64,000 nucleotides of DNA from Hydnum rufescens UP504 (taxonomy: Eukaryota; Basidiomycota; Agaricomycetes; Cantharellales; Hydnaceae), in assembly GCA_014904985.1 (NCBI GenBank), contig MU128931.1, positions 186,001-250,000 on the forward strand, in the 5' to 3' direction. The notes under the pieces are model-generated. The model made no database searches. It was given only the letters and a program-made list of their open reading frames with translations, and was not told the DNA's origin. How positions within the stretch are numbered: position 1 is the stretch's first letter; each line of letters begins with the position of its first letter. Below are positions 45,812-59,948 of the stretch, in pieces. A program made the translations under genes and the position numbers.

Positions 45812-47877
45812 TCAAGACACTTCGTCAACTTTGGATCTCGAGATGCAAAATCCCTAAATGAAAAAAGACGGAAAGGACGGTTTTACAGTAAGCATCACGG
45901 AAGATCGCCGATCGGGGCAGAATCCAACCCCGGTTTTTCTTGTTGGTGCGTTGTTGGTGAGGTTTAAAAAAAAAAAAGCATACCGGAGTCACCCAAGTCT
46001 TGCATCCACATTCCACCCCGGCCCAGTCGTAATTCCCCAGTTTCGAATTGCATCTCTCGTTGGGGCATGTAATCTTTCCTGCCATATGTCCGTCCTGTAA
46101 GAAGGGATCCATCCATTTCATCTGAATCGAAAAAAAAAGGGGGCCAGACGTTGAAATAATGAAAACCGGAAATCGGGAATTATGATCAGTCTCGCTTGAG
46201 ACAGAACGTGACAGGAGAGAAAAAAAAAAACTTTACTGGTTCAATAAAGTATCCAGAACAGCTTGCATTCACCAAGATCGGTCGAGGGCTTGACATCGAG
46301 TTGGAACGAGATATGGGGAGCGAGCTCGGGGTTGAGGTTGGAGTTGAAGTATTAAGTGCGACAAGGAGAGAGGAGCGCCTCAGAGCAGCGAGGGACGTCG
46401 GCAGCTGTGCGGATATCTCGCTCGGGGAAAGTAAGATTGGTGGGGATGGCAGGGGGGACGTCGATCGACTGGATAGGTCTTCCACGGCTTGATTATCATC
46501 TAACTTGTTGGGGCTTTCATCCCCCTCGGCAACATCCCCAGCAGCCTCCTCGTCAGAGTCTGTCACTGCAGACTCGACGTTCACGATGGAAGTCATGGCG
46601 AGACCACCAGGGAAACCAGAGATCCGACCACTGAAGGACGTCGATCGACGTGAATTCCCAGGCCGCACGCCATCCGTGTCTATGGAGCTCACACTGCTCA
46701 TAGTCAAACCGCCGAGGGCACCAGGGCGCGACGACTCTGTGAAAGAACCAGATCGCGAGGGCCTACGGGAACGAGACGGTTCGACATCGCTCGCTTGCAC
46801 GTCCGTATTGATCGAACTCATTTTCAGGCTCGAAATTCCGGGACGCACAGCCGGCCTACTACTTTCGCCAAAAGATGAGGCTCTAGATACCTCCTGCGGA
46901 GTCGCGATCGGTGTAGGCGGGGAGAGTTGACCGTGATCTATCATGTGTTCGCGGGCCGCTAGCTCCCGTCTGTCAAGTGTCTGACGTCGGTAGTCGACCC
47001 ACCAACGAGATCGTAGAAAATGTGGATCACCTGCAGGCCTTGCATCTAATGCGACGATGGGGACCACCTGGAGTCGCTGGTGCGGAAGCACTGGGCGTGC
47101 GTGGAAATCCAGCGAACATGTCCGTACGGATTTCCGAGGCATCGCCGTCTGATTACAAGAAGATCTTAGTTAGCGCAGTGACGGGCCAGCGCGATGACGA
47201 CTCACTTAAGACTTCTCGCACTGAGCGATCCATGTAGAAATTCCGTACGCTCTTGTCTGCCCGTGTGACTTTGAAAGACGCATCATGAAAAATGTCAAGC
47301 TGCTGCATGAAGCCTTCGTTCGGTCTGTCTCGAAAAAGTACAGCGTCAGGAACGACAGTAAAGTAGAAAGCCTCTGGGAAGCCGTACGCGACAGAAGGCC
47401 GGACTTTCCGGATGAGTTCCAATGCCGCATCCCTATCCAGTTTCAGCGAATACATCAAAAATCCAGCGACGATAGCAACGCTTCGACCTGGTCAAGGACT
47501 CAGAAACCAAGAAATCGCGCACGCTGGCTCGTCCTACTGACTCATTCCAGCCTGACAATGGACAAGAACCCCGTCATTTCGGGCAAGAGCCGCTTCAATA
47601 AGTGCATTGCATGCAGGAATATGCTCCAGGATATCAGCCGTGGGCACGTCGTCTAGAGGAATCTGGTGTCTTTGTAACAGCTGACGTCCTAGATTCAATA
47701 ATCGGTGCATCCTGGAACCACACCATTCGAGCTCACTGGGTTGACCTTGACTCGACCCCGCATAGCAGACAAAACGAATTTAATATTGTTCTGCTCGAGC
47801 GCATGCTGAGCCACAGCGGCCGATATGTCACCTATCCACAGGCCTGGAATCACTTCATCCATCACATTGTACTCCAT
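45812..47877 (-). CDS. YVH1: dual-specificity phosphatase Yvh1 (DUSP12)
   Basis: Phosphatase that helps release Mrt4 during 60S ribosome maturation. The ATG at 47877 gives MEYNVMDEVIPGLWIGDISA. The catalytic loop, split by a 57 bp intron, is VLVHCQAGMSRSVAIVAGFL (Cys nucleophile and Arg). Then come LKLDRDAALELIRKVRPSV and the zinc-binding region IRCKACR...REHMIDH. A long disordered Ser/Arg-rich insertion (46300-46930) precedes the rest of the zinc domain: MKWMDPFLQDGHMAGKITCP, NSKLGNYDWAGVECGCKTWV and a last exon GFCISRSKVDEVS. The zinc ligands Cys/His pattern of Yvh1 is complete. Splice sites around RCKACR (about 47030) do not give a clean frame and may hide an indel. Confidence 0.88.
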
Positions 47878-48041
47878 TGAGGCAACGAGAAAACGAGACC
47901 GTAGCACTCAAGAAGTCACGGTGGCAATGGCCGGATGCAACCCTAACGGCAGTAAAGATTGATTTATACTTAGGAAAATTGTAGTAGTAAGTGCACAAAC
48001 ACAGTCCATGTACGGAGACGAGAAAAGCCAGAATTTATCTA

Positions 48042-50523
<2,482 letters not shown>

Positions 50524-50698
50524 GTCGTGCGAGGAGTAAAGTGAGAAGTTTTAGAAGAAGTGAGCTGGTTGTAACAAACGCGCCCACGAGTTTATATGGT
50601 AACGGTATCCACGGCAGTGACCGGAGACGTAAAAATGCCATAAATAATGATAAATAATATTTAGCCTGTGGGATACAGTACAGAGCCTCTTCTCGGGG

Positions 50699-51791
50699 TT
50701 ACATGTCGTCAACGCTCCACTCGTATGCCTCCAGGCCCCGTCTTTGCCGTTCGTTTCCACGTTGGAAGAGCCTCTTTTCGAATCCATTGCTGCGATCTAT
50801 TAATAATCAGAGATCAGCGAGAATAGGGAGAATTCAAATATCAAGGTTTCCACATACCGACACCGTCCCATCTATAGCCAGGTTTTATGCCAAAACGATT
50901 TGGTGGGGGCGGAGGACCTGTATATTCTGGTTTCCGCGGTCCTTTCGATTGTTTTTTCTGTAACACGAGGTCAATATATGGCCCTGACTCGATAAGACTT
51001 GTTCCGAACCGATAAAAATGCAGCTGCGGGATCATTCCACCGCTCCTGTGCTTTCTGCCACCCGTTGAGATCTTCGTCATCCGCATATCTGTAATCATAA
51101 CTTAGATTTTGGGGCGAACGATGGCAAAAAGAGGACTATACCTAGCTAGACCCCTCGTCTTTTCTTTCTCCAGCTCCAGACGCCTCTTTTCCTCTTCTTC
51201 TCGCTGCACAAGACCCTTTCCCCATTCCATCTTCAGCGCCTCTTTCTCCTGTTGTAATCGTTTCTCCCGAGCAGCAGCCGCTCTTTCCGCTTTGGTATCG
51301 ATCTTCTTCCCAGACTGATCCCGATACACAGTCTCCTCGGCTTCGGCAGGTTTGGTAGTCTGTTTGCCCACAGTTTCCCCCCGAATCCGTTTGATTTGGT
51401 CTCCGCTGAGTAAACCCCCAGTAAGGGGTATAGAATCAGTCTGAACCACGACAGGCTGTTCATCCGCTGGTGGAGGGGTCGGAACTCGGATAGTCTCCCA
51501 TCCGCCGTCTTCTGTACGTCTTTTTTTGAAGCTTCGGTCAGAAGCGACGATGGCATCGCCTCGAGCGATATCATCTTCCTCGTCGTCATTCGCACCAGAA
51601 GGCAGGGCACCTCCCCACCCTGCATCGTTGTCCTTGATGAACGAGGTTGATGCCGTCGATGCCTCATCCAACACCTTTTTCTTTTTCTTCTTCTTTTGGG
51701 TATCAGACGACGAAGCACGGGAGAGAATGGCCTCAGCCTTTGCACCAGACATGTACTTGGCCGCTAGATAAGCTTGTTTCGAGTCAGACAT
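50699..51791 (-). CDS. BUD13: pre-mRNA splicing factor Bud13 (RES complex)
   Basis: Subunit of the nuclear RES complex, which supports splicing and pre-mRNA retention. It starts [20 protein letters not shown], has a poly-Lys patch (seven Lys) and [14 protein letters not shown]. The Bud13 signature is [17 protein letters not shown] followed by [18 protein letters not shown] and [20 protein letters not shown]. The C-terminal region is [28 protein letters not shown] and, after an intron, [18 protein letters not shown] to WSVDDM and stop at 50699. The C-terminal half is highly conserved, so the call is secure. Its start is 60 bp from the divergent sulfurtransferase gene. Confidence 0.92.
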
Positions 51792-51851
51792 GGTGGACAG
51801 CGCGTTGAGAAATAATTTCCGTTTCGGGTGACGCCGAAACGCTGAAGACCA
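51792..51851. promoter_or_regulatory. 60 bp divergent promoter of BUD13 and the sulfurtransferase gene
   Basis: Only 60 bases separate the two ATG codons. The stretch contains AATAATTTCCG and CGGGTGACGCCG but no clear TATA. Overlapping 5' UTRs are implied. Confidence 0.5.
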
Positions 51852-53232
51852 ATGCTAGTGCTACGCATCACCACTACTACAGCCTACTCGCTAGCCAGGC
51901 GTCTATATTCTAGCAACGCTCCGGTGCCCCTCGTTATTTCTCCAGTTGATTATCCCCATCTAGCAGGGTCTGTTATTCCTGTCGATGTCTCATGGCACAT
52001 GCCTGGTTCAGGTAGAGATCCTCGCGCCGAGTTCTTCAAGGGGAAACGCATCCCTCGTGCACGCTTTCTTGATCTGGATAAGGCCGCTAGCTCTCATCCC
52101 TTAAACTTGCCACACATGATGCCTTCGGAGACCTTGTTCGCCCAGACATGTCGTATGTTAAAGTGATGATATCTACGGGATGGGCTGCCCTTGAGTGAGA
52201 AACTCCCGACTGCATAGGGTCTCTTGATATCAATAAAGATTCGCACGTTGTTCTGTGAGGCGAATATTCCATGACCCTGATGGAGACACTGACAATAATC
52301 ATCCTAGGTATGATACTCTAGGTGTATTCAGCTCACCTCGTGCACTTTTCATGTTCAAGGTACCGTTTCTTGTCTCTCCTATCGTCTTCTATCATCGCAC
52401 CTTTTCTGCTCTTCAGGCTTTCGGGCATGAGAAAGCGAGCGTCCTCAATGGGGGTCTCCGTTTTTGGGAATCTGGGGGTTTTCCACTTGAAGATAGCGAC
52501 CATGCCTTACAAATTGAGGTGAGTACGGCCCCGTACTCCGTAGTGGTGCGCAAGAATATGTACTTTCACGTTTACAGCCCTCCGATTATCCCGAACCGAC
52601 GCTCAATGCCTCGACCTTACGAAGTATGTATATATCTGATGCCAAGGCCCAGGAACAATCCTCAACTGATCTTTGCAGCATATGAACAAATCGTGGAAAA
52701 TTCAAAACAGCCCCTATCGGCTAGCCGTGGTGTTGAATTAGTTCTCGACGCGCGTGCGGCACCCAGGTATCCCTTTTTGAACTGCTCGCCTGGACCTGAC
52801 TCATGGACGTCGACAGGTACCACGGGACTGCTCCAGAACCACGTCCTGGCCTGCCATCTGGCCATATACCCCATTCCATCTCTCTTCCCTTCAATGCGCT
52901 CCTCGAATCACATACTTTTGGGTCTAACACATTCACGACGATTCGCGAACCAGATGATCTTCGTAAGATAATCGTAGATATCCTAGGTTCTGATGAGGCA
53001 CTCCAGCCCCGCGCCGCGAGGCGCATTGTGAACACGTGCGGTTCTGGCATGACAGCCGCCATTATCTGGCTGGCTCTGCAAAGATTGGGAGTGGACTCTG
53101 CCCTCTACGACGAAGTGCGTCCCATTTGAGAATAGGCACATCTGCTCTCGCTAATACTATGGCTATATATTTTTGTAGTCCTGGATGGGATACGCAGGGA
53201 GATCAGAGAGTGAGATCGTGACAAGTAAATAG
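51852..53232 (+). CDS. TUM1: 3-mercaptopyruvate/thiosulfate sulfurtransferase
   Basis: Two-domain rhodanese; the yeast homologue Tum1 passes sulfur to the tRNA thiolation and Moco pathways. The start MLVLRITTTTAYSLARRLYS is Arg-rich and looks like a mitochondrial presequence. Domain 1 shows VIPVDVSWHMPGSGRDPRAE and IPRARFLDLDKAA, HPLNLPHMMPSETLFA, then GVFSSPRALFMFKAFGHEKA with VLNGGLRFWESGGFPL. Domain 2 shows VELVLDARAAPRYHGTAPEP, GHIPHSISLPFNALL and the active-site loop RIVNTCGSGMTAAIIWLAL; the CGSGxTA loop is that of mercaptopyruvate sulfurtransferases. The end DESWMGYAGRSESEIVTSK is reached after an intron, stop at 53230-53232. About seven short introns. Confidence 0.9.
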
Positions 53233-53318
53233 AGTCTGCTGCAATTACGCCTAGATACAAACTGGCAAACATGATGTCTTCGCCCGCTACGAGCATAGAT
53301 CCTAAATCCTCGAAAAGA

Positions 53319-54504
53319 TTAAATGACCCATTTCTTAGCGCCTTTGGGTTTCTTCTCGCTGTCCTTGTGACTAAGAAACTCTACTTCCGTCGACAAGTTT
53401 CCCCCTAACCGTTGTCCCTCGGTGTAACCAAGAACGGAAGTTTTGAAATGTTTCCCTATGGCTTCGATACGCAGGCGCAGTGATTCACCGAATTCACTAG
53501 GGTGAGTGTCGGGGGGCAACGAGTCCGGGGAAGGATTTGAGGACGGTGCGAGACGTGTCCAGATGGAAAGTCGATAGAAAGATGGTCGGGCGGAAACGAT
53601 CACACCGGTGATGATCGATTTCGGCGGTGCCGGTTTAGGGGCGTCTGGGGGAGACTGGCAGCTTCTTTGGCAGCGTCGGATAGAGCTGGATCGAACGTCT
53701 CCCCGATAGCGGCCAACATCTGGGAAGAGGGAGGGGTGAATAAGCGCCTTGGAGTAGAGGCTAGTGAGAGAAATCTTGGCGTACAGTATAGAGCCACATT
53801 TGATCGATGACGCTTCGATTTTTGTCCCTCGGCAATTGAATGCTCCACTTGCCACCGTCTTTGTTTGCTGCATCTTCCCATGCCGGAATGATCCCCTCCT
53901 GCAGGTGATATTGAGGGATATAATAAAGAGGGAAAATGGTAGATACACACCTTGAATAGATAATAGTTGGCCTTCGGGGGTAAATTGGATGGGGGTACAA
54001 TATTGTTATACAGCCTATCAATTACGAATAAGGCCAATGTGTAAGACAAAGGGGGAGTATAGGAGAAACTTGCCCCCAGAACTCTTCTACGCTATCGAGA
54101 GATATGACCTTTTTGATGTCGTCCATCCAACCCTGGGCAGCCGAGGTTGATGGAGTTGCTGGAACGGAGGTTGAGGGGGTCGGTGGGGCCCCATTCCGAT
54201 TTTTGGTATTTGGAGAATCGAACCATAATGTCCATGAGGAGTATAGTGGATGCTAAGAATGAAATTCATATCGTCCATCAAGGACATGAAGAAAAAGAAT
54301 ATTGACCTTGACGGTAAATGTCCGTGGGTCTTCGAATACTGTGCGATCCGAATCAATATCAGGGGCAGAGGCCTCCAGCTCGAGAACCTGTTCTTCGTCG
54401 ATCTGTCCGGCCTCGGGTTGGGGAGGGGGGGAGTCTGCGATTGCAGCGTTGAGAGCATTCTGGGCAGCGTTCTGGGCGGATGTAGGAAGCGTGGAGCCTG
54501 CCAT
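53319..54504 (-). CDS. translation initiation factor eIF4E (cap-binding)
   Basis: Cytoplasmic mRNA cap-binding protein. The ATG at 54504 gives MAGSTLPTSAQNAAQNALNA and an acidic N-terminal tail. The core begins HPLYSSWTLWFDSPNTKNRN. A Pro/Thr/Ser-rich stretch (GAPPTPSTSVPATPSTSAA) precedes the first cap-stacking Trp in QGWMDDIKKVISLDSVEEFW. Then come GLYNNIVPPSNLPPKANYYL and FKEGIIPAWEDAANKDGGKW (second cap Trp plus Glu). WSIQLPRDKNRSVIDQMWLY and LAAIGETFDPALSDAAKEAA follow. A further Pro-rich insertion leads to SIITGVIVSARPSFYRLSIW and IEAIGKHFKTSVLGYTEGQR, ending KPKGAKKWVI. All cap-contact tryptophans are present; the protein is longer than yeast eIF4E because of the inserts. Confidence 0.9.
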
Positions 54505-54652
54505 GCTTGTGCAGAGAGAGGGTGAGTAGTTCCGTTTCAAAGTTTTCCGATGCTAGTTATGATATATCCCTCCCGGCTCCTGCCGCCTGCTCCAGTTCCA
54601 TTCCAGTTTTGACTGTCCTGTGTCCACTCTGCCTCAGGAATACCTGGGCCCT

Positions 54653-55886
54653 ATGCAGGCCTCCAATCGCGACTGGTATGCTAAGCCACTGGCAGCCGCG
54701 ACCGGCGCCACTCTCACGGCTTTGACAAGTAAGGGCAATTTCATCCCCCAATATGTCATTTTTCAACAGTTCCCCACATAGTGACCCCGTTCGACGTCAT
54801 AAAAACCCGTCTACAAACTCAATTACCTAATGCATCAACAACACCTACTCACCAGACCCCCTTATTTCCAAAGCCTCCCCCGAACACTTGTTGCCAGCGC
54901 TCACCCGCTGACTGTATTCGAAATTCTCATTCTCTGGCCCCCTCTGTTTCCCATCCACAGTCATCACAATTATGGGGATCACGTCCGAATCCAACCAATC
55001 CCAATCCTCAAGTCGTCTGCTTGTGGGATGGCCGTGCCATTAGAGCCCAGCGAGTACAAGGCTTCTGGGACGCAGCATGGCGTGTATGGACTGTTGAGGG
55101 CGTCGCCGGGTTGTGGAAGGGCGTGGGAACCACTTTGTAGGTTATTTCAAACATTTACAACGACACTAGTCTCTAATAGGCGTTGCAGAGCGATTGCTGT
55201 CCCAGCCCAAACGGCGTACATGGTAACATATGATACGCTACTGACGCAGGTGCTACCAACACACAATTTAGCACCGTTTGCTGCTGGTATCATGGCCCGT
55301 ACAGCAGTGTCTGCCACGTTCTCTCCTCTCGAACTTCTTCGTACGCAACTACAAGCCTCCCATCATTTTCACGGTACGTCACGAAATTTGCGTTCCGCCA
55401 TCCTGAGGATACGGACTATGGTCGAGACGCAAGGCGTCCAGAGTTTGTGGCGAGGCTTGTCCTCCACACTTTGGCGTGACGTACCGTTCAGTGGGTTTTA
55501 CTGGTTCTCTTACGAGACTGGCAAAAGAGCACTCGCTCGACGAGGCTACGAAGGGCCTGGGGCAGCGTTCGTTAGCGGTGCTACCAGCGGCTCCATGGCT
55601 GCGATCCTCACATCTCCATTCGACGTCATCAAAACCCGGCGCCAGGCGTTCATCACCACCCCATCGAGTACCAGTTCAAGCACGATTTCTATCGCTGCTA
55701 GAATTGTGCGAACAGAAGGGTATCGAGGTCTATTTGCTGGCCTAACGCCTCGACTGGCCAAAATTGCTCCGGCGTGCGGTATAATGATATCGTGTTACGA
55801 GGTGAGATGGCCTGGTCTCCGCGGTCTTGTCTTGATATCGCTGACGATTTCCCGAATAGGGTTTCTCCAAATACTTATCCCGGTGA
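54653..55886 (+). CDS. mitochondrial carrier, Mtm1/SLC25A39 type
   Basis: Inner-membrane carrier; Mtm1 and SLC25A39/40 are linked to mitochondrial glutathione supply and manganese/iron handling. The start MQASNRDWYAKPLAAATGAT leads over an intron to MTPFDVIKTRLQTQLP, the first carrier signature. A variable loop follows, then FWDAAWRVWTVEGVAGLWKG, AVPAQTAYMVTYDTLL and FSPLELLRTQLQASHHF (second repeat). Next are VQSLWRGLSSTLWRDVPFSG and FYWFSYETGKRALARRG, and a third signature LTSPFDVIKTRRQAF. GLFAGLTPRLAKIAPACGIM and the final exon GFSKYLSR close the protein, stop at 55884-55886. The WRDVPFSG and PxHD-like changes fit the Mtm1 subgroup. Confidence 0.88.
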
Positions 55887-56024
55887 TTCCCCTAAACATT
55901 CTCACGTCGTAGATGAAGCTCCTGTTGTCATACATAGAATTTACAATAAAGACAAACATGCATAGTTCAGCCTATCGTTTTGGCTTGCTGGATAGTGCCG
56001 GCGGAAGCAAACTCTCGCCACAGT

Positions 56025-56848
56025 ATGGACAGGAAGGAGCTCGAGACATACCAAGTTCAGGTAAAGCTTGGATCCTGCAGCACTTTGCGCCCAATGTGCT
56101 AATGATTCTGACAGCTGTCTCAAGTCGAGCTTGCTCTCGTGTCTGAACCAAATAATGCTGATCTGACTTCCTTGCGCAACGAACTGAAAGAACTTATCGC
56201 TTTGACGGAGCAATCTATCTCTCAAGCGGAGCGAAAGCCGTCTACCAGCAAAGTCTCCGCTGGAAAAGGAGTTGCAGCCAACGTCCCCGCCTTCCAATCT
56301 GGCGATGAGGTCCTAGCCAAATATTCCGGTGACAACGCATGGTATCCCGCCCGTATCGCTTCTGTCGGCGGTTCAGAGGACCATCTGGTATACAGCGTTG
56401 TCTTCAAGGGCTACAACTCTACCGAAGTCGTCCAGCCCTCCGCAGTGAAGCCGATCCCTCCGGGCTATAATCACAACACAGCAGGGCCATCTGGGGGAGG
56501 CAAGCGCAAGGCCGAGGAAGAAGCGGAGAAAGAAAGGAAGAAGAAGAAGAACGAGAAGAAAGCCGAAGTGCGCGCGATAAAAGCCAAGGAGCAGAGCAGT
56601 AAGCAAGCCTCGTGGCTTAAATTCGCGAAGAAGTCGGAGAAGAAGGGTACGCCGATTGCTGGGCTTGCTGGGACCAGTATCTTCAAGACACCCGAAAATC
56701 CTCACGGACGGGGTATGCTATAGCTTGCTTTATCGTTTCTCTCTGGCACTCATTCCCTTGTCTTTCAGTCGGTGTAACAGGTAGCGGTAAAGGAATGACA
56801 GAGTACGCGCAGCGAAACAAACACAAATATGTTGCTGACTCGACGTGA
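56025..56848 (+). CDS. SPF30/SMNDC1-like Tudor splicing factor
   Basis: Nuclear factor for spliceosome assembly, with a Tudor domain that binds dimethyl-arginine on Sm proteins. Exon 1 at 56025 reads MDRKELETYQVQ, then LSQVELALVSEPNNADLTSL and a coiled region. The Tudor domain is FQSGDEVLAKYSGDNAWYPA, RIASVGGSEDHLVYSVVFKG and YNSTEVVQPSAVKPIP, with the usual aromatic cage residues W and Y. A Lys/Glu-rich basic stretch (KAEEEAEKERKKKKNEKK) follows, and the end QASWLKFAKKSEKKG, SIFKTPENPHGR continues over an intron at 56714-56768 to VGVTGSGKGMTEYAQRNKHK. Stop at 56846-56848. Length and order match the family. Confidence 0.88.
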
Positions 56849-57920
56849 CTTCGGGGGTCCTGGCATGTTTGTACTTTCTTGCCTTCTTAATGACCGTGTG
56901 AGGATCCAATCTGATCCATTTGTTTTAGTAGCTAGAGCACTACAGTATTGATCCATTTCCCGTCCGCTAAATGACTAGCGGCACTTGTACGGTTTCTTCA
57001 TTAATTATGCACTGTTGCATATGGCTCATTCATGCGCTTATTACCATTTGTACATGGTGTAGAACAGACCTCGAATAGGAGACGTTGCTTGATGTCGAGT
57101 TTGTTACCTTCGGTATTCCCTCGAAGGGAAGATACGCCGCTACGATCTGACATCAGTTGACATCTATGTCTGCAGGGCCTCGAGGTTTCTACGATCAATG
57201 AACTCATATCCAGAAGAGGTTGGCGTTAGGATGCCTCTGTGGACTCTTGGATTAAAAGACAAACGTAACAATGGAATCTGGTGATACGTCTCTACGAACA
57301 CTGCTAACAAATAGAAAAAGCCTCTTGCCTAGTTCCAGGTTGGGCTTCCCTGGCCCCCGATCGTGCACGGAGTGGAACTGAGGCAATACTTGTACTCCGT
57401 CCGTGATCCTCAACTCTTTCTGAATCCAGTTCTGTTCCGTGAAACACCCCGGATCTGTACCCTCTAGTCAGTCAGGCTGTAGAGCACGCACCAGATCAGA
57501 CAATAGAGCGTATGAAGCACTAGTAACTTCACTGCATACTGAAACTTCATCAACCAACTCCGCAGCATCTTATAGGATGATGGTGTATCCGCCCAAACCT
57601 TGATCTGGGGACCACTATCTCCCTTAAAGCTGAAGGCGGGGAAGACTGAATGAACTTATTGTAATAAACATCTCAATGAGCGTTTAATCGACACAGACCA
57701 GGACTCATGCACAGCTGGGATCCACCGCGATGTCCTTAATATATCAGGTATACTGAGAGTAGAAGCGTATGCCACCTCCCGATTAAAACACCCATTGAGA
57801 AAATACTGTCCTGTGGCCCCGACGAGGTTCGAGGACCGTGGATGCAACGAACATTCGCGATCGAAGAAAACAGACATAAACAACAACCTCAGTCAAGGAT
57901 CAAGATCAAGCAGGCTAGGG
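56849..57920. other. 1.07 kb region without recognised gene
   Basis: Only short, motif-free frames. No TPR-coding exons that could belong to the downstream SGT1 gene are visible, nor tRNA-like folds. Confidence 0.45.
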
Positions 57921-58887
57921 ATGGCGACAGAACCCAGGTATCTCGAATCGATCGAGCGTGCTACTCGCGTTTGTTTACGCACGCCTCTCTAGACACGCCT
58001 TTTTCGAGACGGACGAAAAGCTAGAGCTCAACGTGTTCATCAAGGACCCGAAGCCCGATCAAGTCAATATCGTCTTCGAGGCCAGAAAGGTATCGTACCG
58101 AACCATTCAAATGCGATCGATGCGATAAGAAAATGGAATCCTGACATCCATCACATACGTTACATGCGTATATAATATGGCATTAGCTTAGCTTCCAATA
58201 TGGAGAACAGCTCCTCGTTCTCGATCCTCTCCGGGGCGAAATCGACGTCGAGAAGAGCGGCTGGCGTGTCGGGAAAGTGAAGATAGAATTATGGCTGGTC
58301 AAGAAAGTTGCAGCTCGATGGGGTGGCCTTGTGGGCGAGGCGGCGGTTTCAGGTGAGTTAGGACCAAGGTTCTTGCACACCTTTGGATAAGAGAGTCTCA
58401 CTCAATCGGCTCGATTTTCTTCTTTACAACAGTGGGGACGGCGGCTGTACAGTCTAGACCAACTGCCGCAGAATCGAGCAGGCCAAAGAAGAACTGGGAT
58501 ATCCTGGCTACCGAAGCATTGGAGAAGGAGAAAGATAAAACGCAAAGCGAGGATCCCAATGCCGGCGGTGACACCGCTGTCAACAGTCTCTTCCAACAAA
58601 TTTATGCAGATGCCGACGAGGACACGAAACGAGCCATGCTCAAAAGCTATACTGAGAGTGGTGGGACCTCTCTATCCACGGATTGGAAAGAGGTGGGCAA
58701 GACTATACTTCTATCAAATGCTATGTCTCCGGGCTCATGTGAGTTCTTGCGGGTTCTCCAGGTGTCGAAAGGGAAGGTGAGTAACCTCTGGACTGCTGTC
58801 CATCTGCGATAAGTATTCCTAGTCTTATATTTCTTTGTCTAGGTGGAGGGAAAACTACCGAGTGGTACTGAAAAAAGGCCGCTTTAA
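57921..58887 (+). CDS. SGT1: SGT1-like co-chaperone (CS and SGS domains, no TPR)
   Basis: HSP90 co-chaperone that supports kinetochore assembly, SCF ligases and NLR stability in eukaryotes. Exon 1 is short (MATEPR) and splices over 57938-57989 to HAFFETDEKLELNVFIKDPK, the start of the CS domain. The rest of CS: DQVNIVFEARK, YGEQLLVLDPLRGEIDVEKS, GKVKIELWLVKKVAARWGGL. The SGS part: KKNWDILATEALEKEKDK, GGDTAVNSLFQQIYADADED and TKRAMLKSYTESGGTSLSTD, followed after introns by WKEVSKGKV and EGKLPSGTEKRPL to the stop at 58885-58887. The N-terminal TPR domain of yeast and plant SGT1 is absent. Splicing is inferred from family conservation. Confidence 0.85.
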
Positions 58888-59008
58888 GGTGGGGAAATTT
58901 TGCTTTGCTGTCGAGGGTTTCATGCATTGTACATTATGAGTCGCAGTTGGCAATTGTTTGTATTTGTGTACTATAGGGCGGCTCCTCCCGAAACGTGTTT
59001 CACTTGAT

Positions 59009-59825
59009 ATGGCGCCAATGTGGGTGACTGCGCGGTCAATTCGGTCGGTCGCGCACTTTTGGCTTAAAAAAAGCTTGTGTTCTACAGAAAGGATAGGTTT
59101 ACGATCCATTCCAAGGCGGTGGTGTGTCAAGATGTGGATCTTCGAGGCGAAATTACAATAGGCTCTGGTATATGTCTCTGCATCCCTGTGGTCCCCTTCG
59201 TGTCTCATTCGTGGCAATCCGCCCCTTCACACACACACAGGCACAGTCGTTCATCCCAAAGCGACGATATTCGCGATCACTGGTCCTATCGTAATCGGGG
59301 CGAACTGTATCATCGAAGAGGCCGTCATCATCATCAATCGGTACATACACAGCCGACTTTACTGGCCCTTTTTCACGGCGCTTATTCTCCCTCCCTCTCC
59401 CCCGTTTCTTGTACAAGGAAAAAAGAAGTCATGCGCATTGGTGATGAAAATTTATTCGAGATCGGGTGCCGTAAGGTTCCTACAATCGTTAAATCTGATG
59501 ACAACCTGGACTGACTTAACTAACCCCCTTCACAGGCGTAGAATGCCCTTCGATTGGCGATTTCAACACAATTTCAACTCGCGCACGAGTCCACTATACA
59601 TTACGGCTCACATCCTACTGCGTGATAGGTGCCGGCTGTCTCGTCGTACTCCCCGAAGAGGAGGTCCTGGAGGAACACACCGTGATCTATGGTCCTGCGT
59701 CCGAGAGGCGAGTATGGAGTGGACGCGGACACATACAAGAACTGGATCTCAGACGAAAGCACTCCGAGTATCTACGGGAGACTCTTCCAAAGTTCAATCG
59801 ACTGAGAAGAGGCGATGGAGCCTAA
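59009..59825 (+). CDS. dynactin subunit 6 (p27)
   Basis: Pointed-end subunit of dynactin, the dynein activator, a left-handed beta-helix with partner p25. The ATG at 59009 gives MAPMWVTAR and splices over a 59 bp intron to KDRFTIHSKAVVCQDVDLRG. Hexapeptide repeats follow: EITIGSGTVVHPKATIFAIT, GPIVIGANCIIEEAVIIINR, MRIGDENLFEIGC, VECPSIGDFNTISTRARVHY and SYCVIGAGCLVVLPEEEVLE. The end EHTVIYGPASERRVWSGRGH and LRRKHSEYLRETLPKFNRLR is typical of DCTN6. Stop at 59823-59825. Convergent with the SDR gene, 123 bp apart. Confidence 0.88.
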
Positions 59826-59948
59826 CATATTACATTGCGCCCAGAAAACATATACAATATTAATATCACCAGGCAGTAAACCGCATTGACATGAATCGAC
59901 ACCCAAAGCTCTAGAAGATGAAATAACGAGGGGGGCTACACTGTAATT

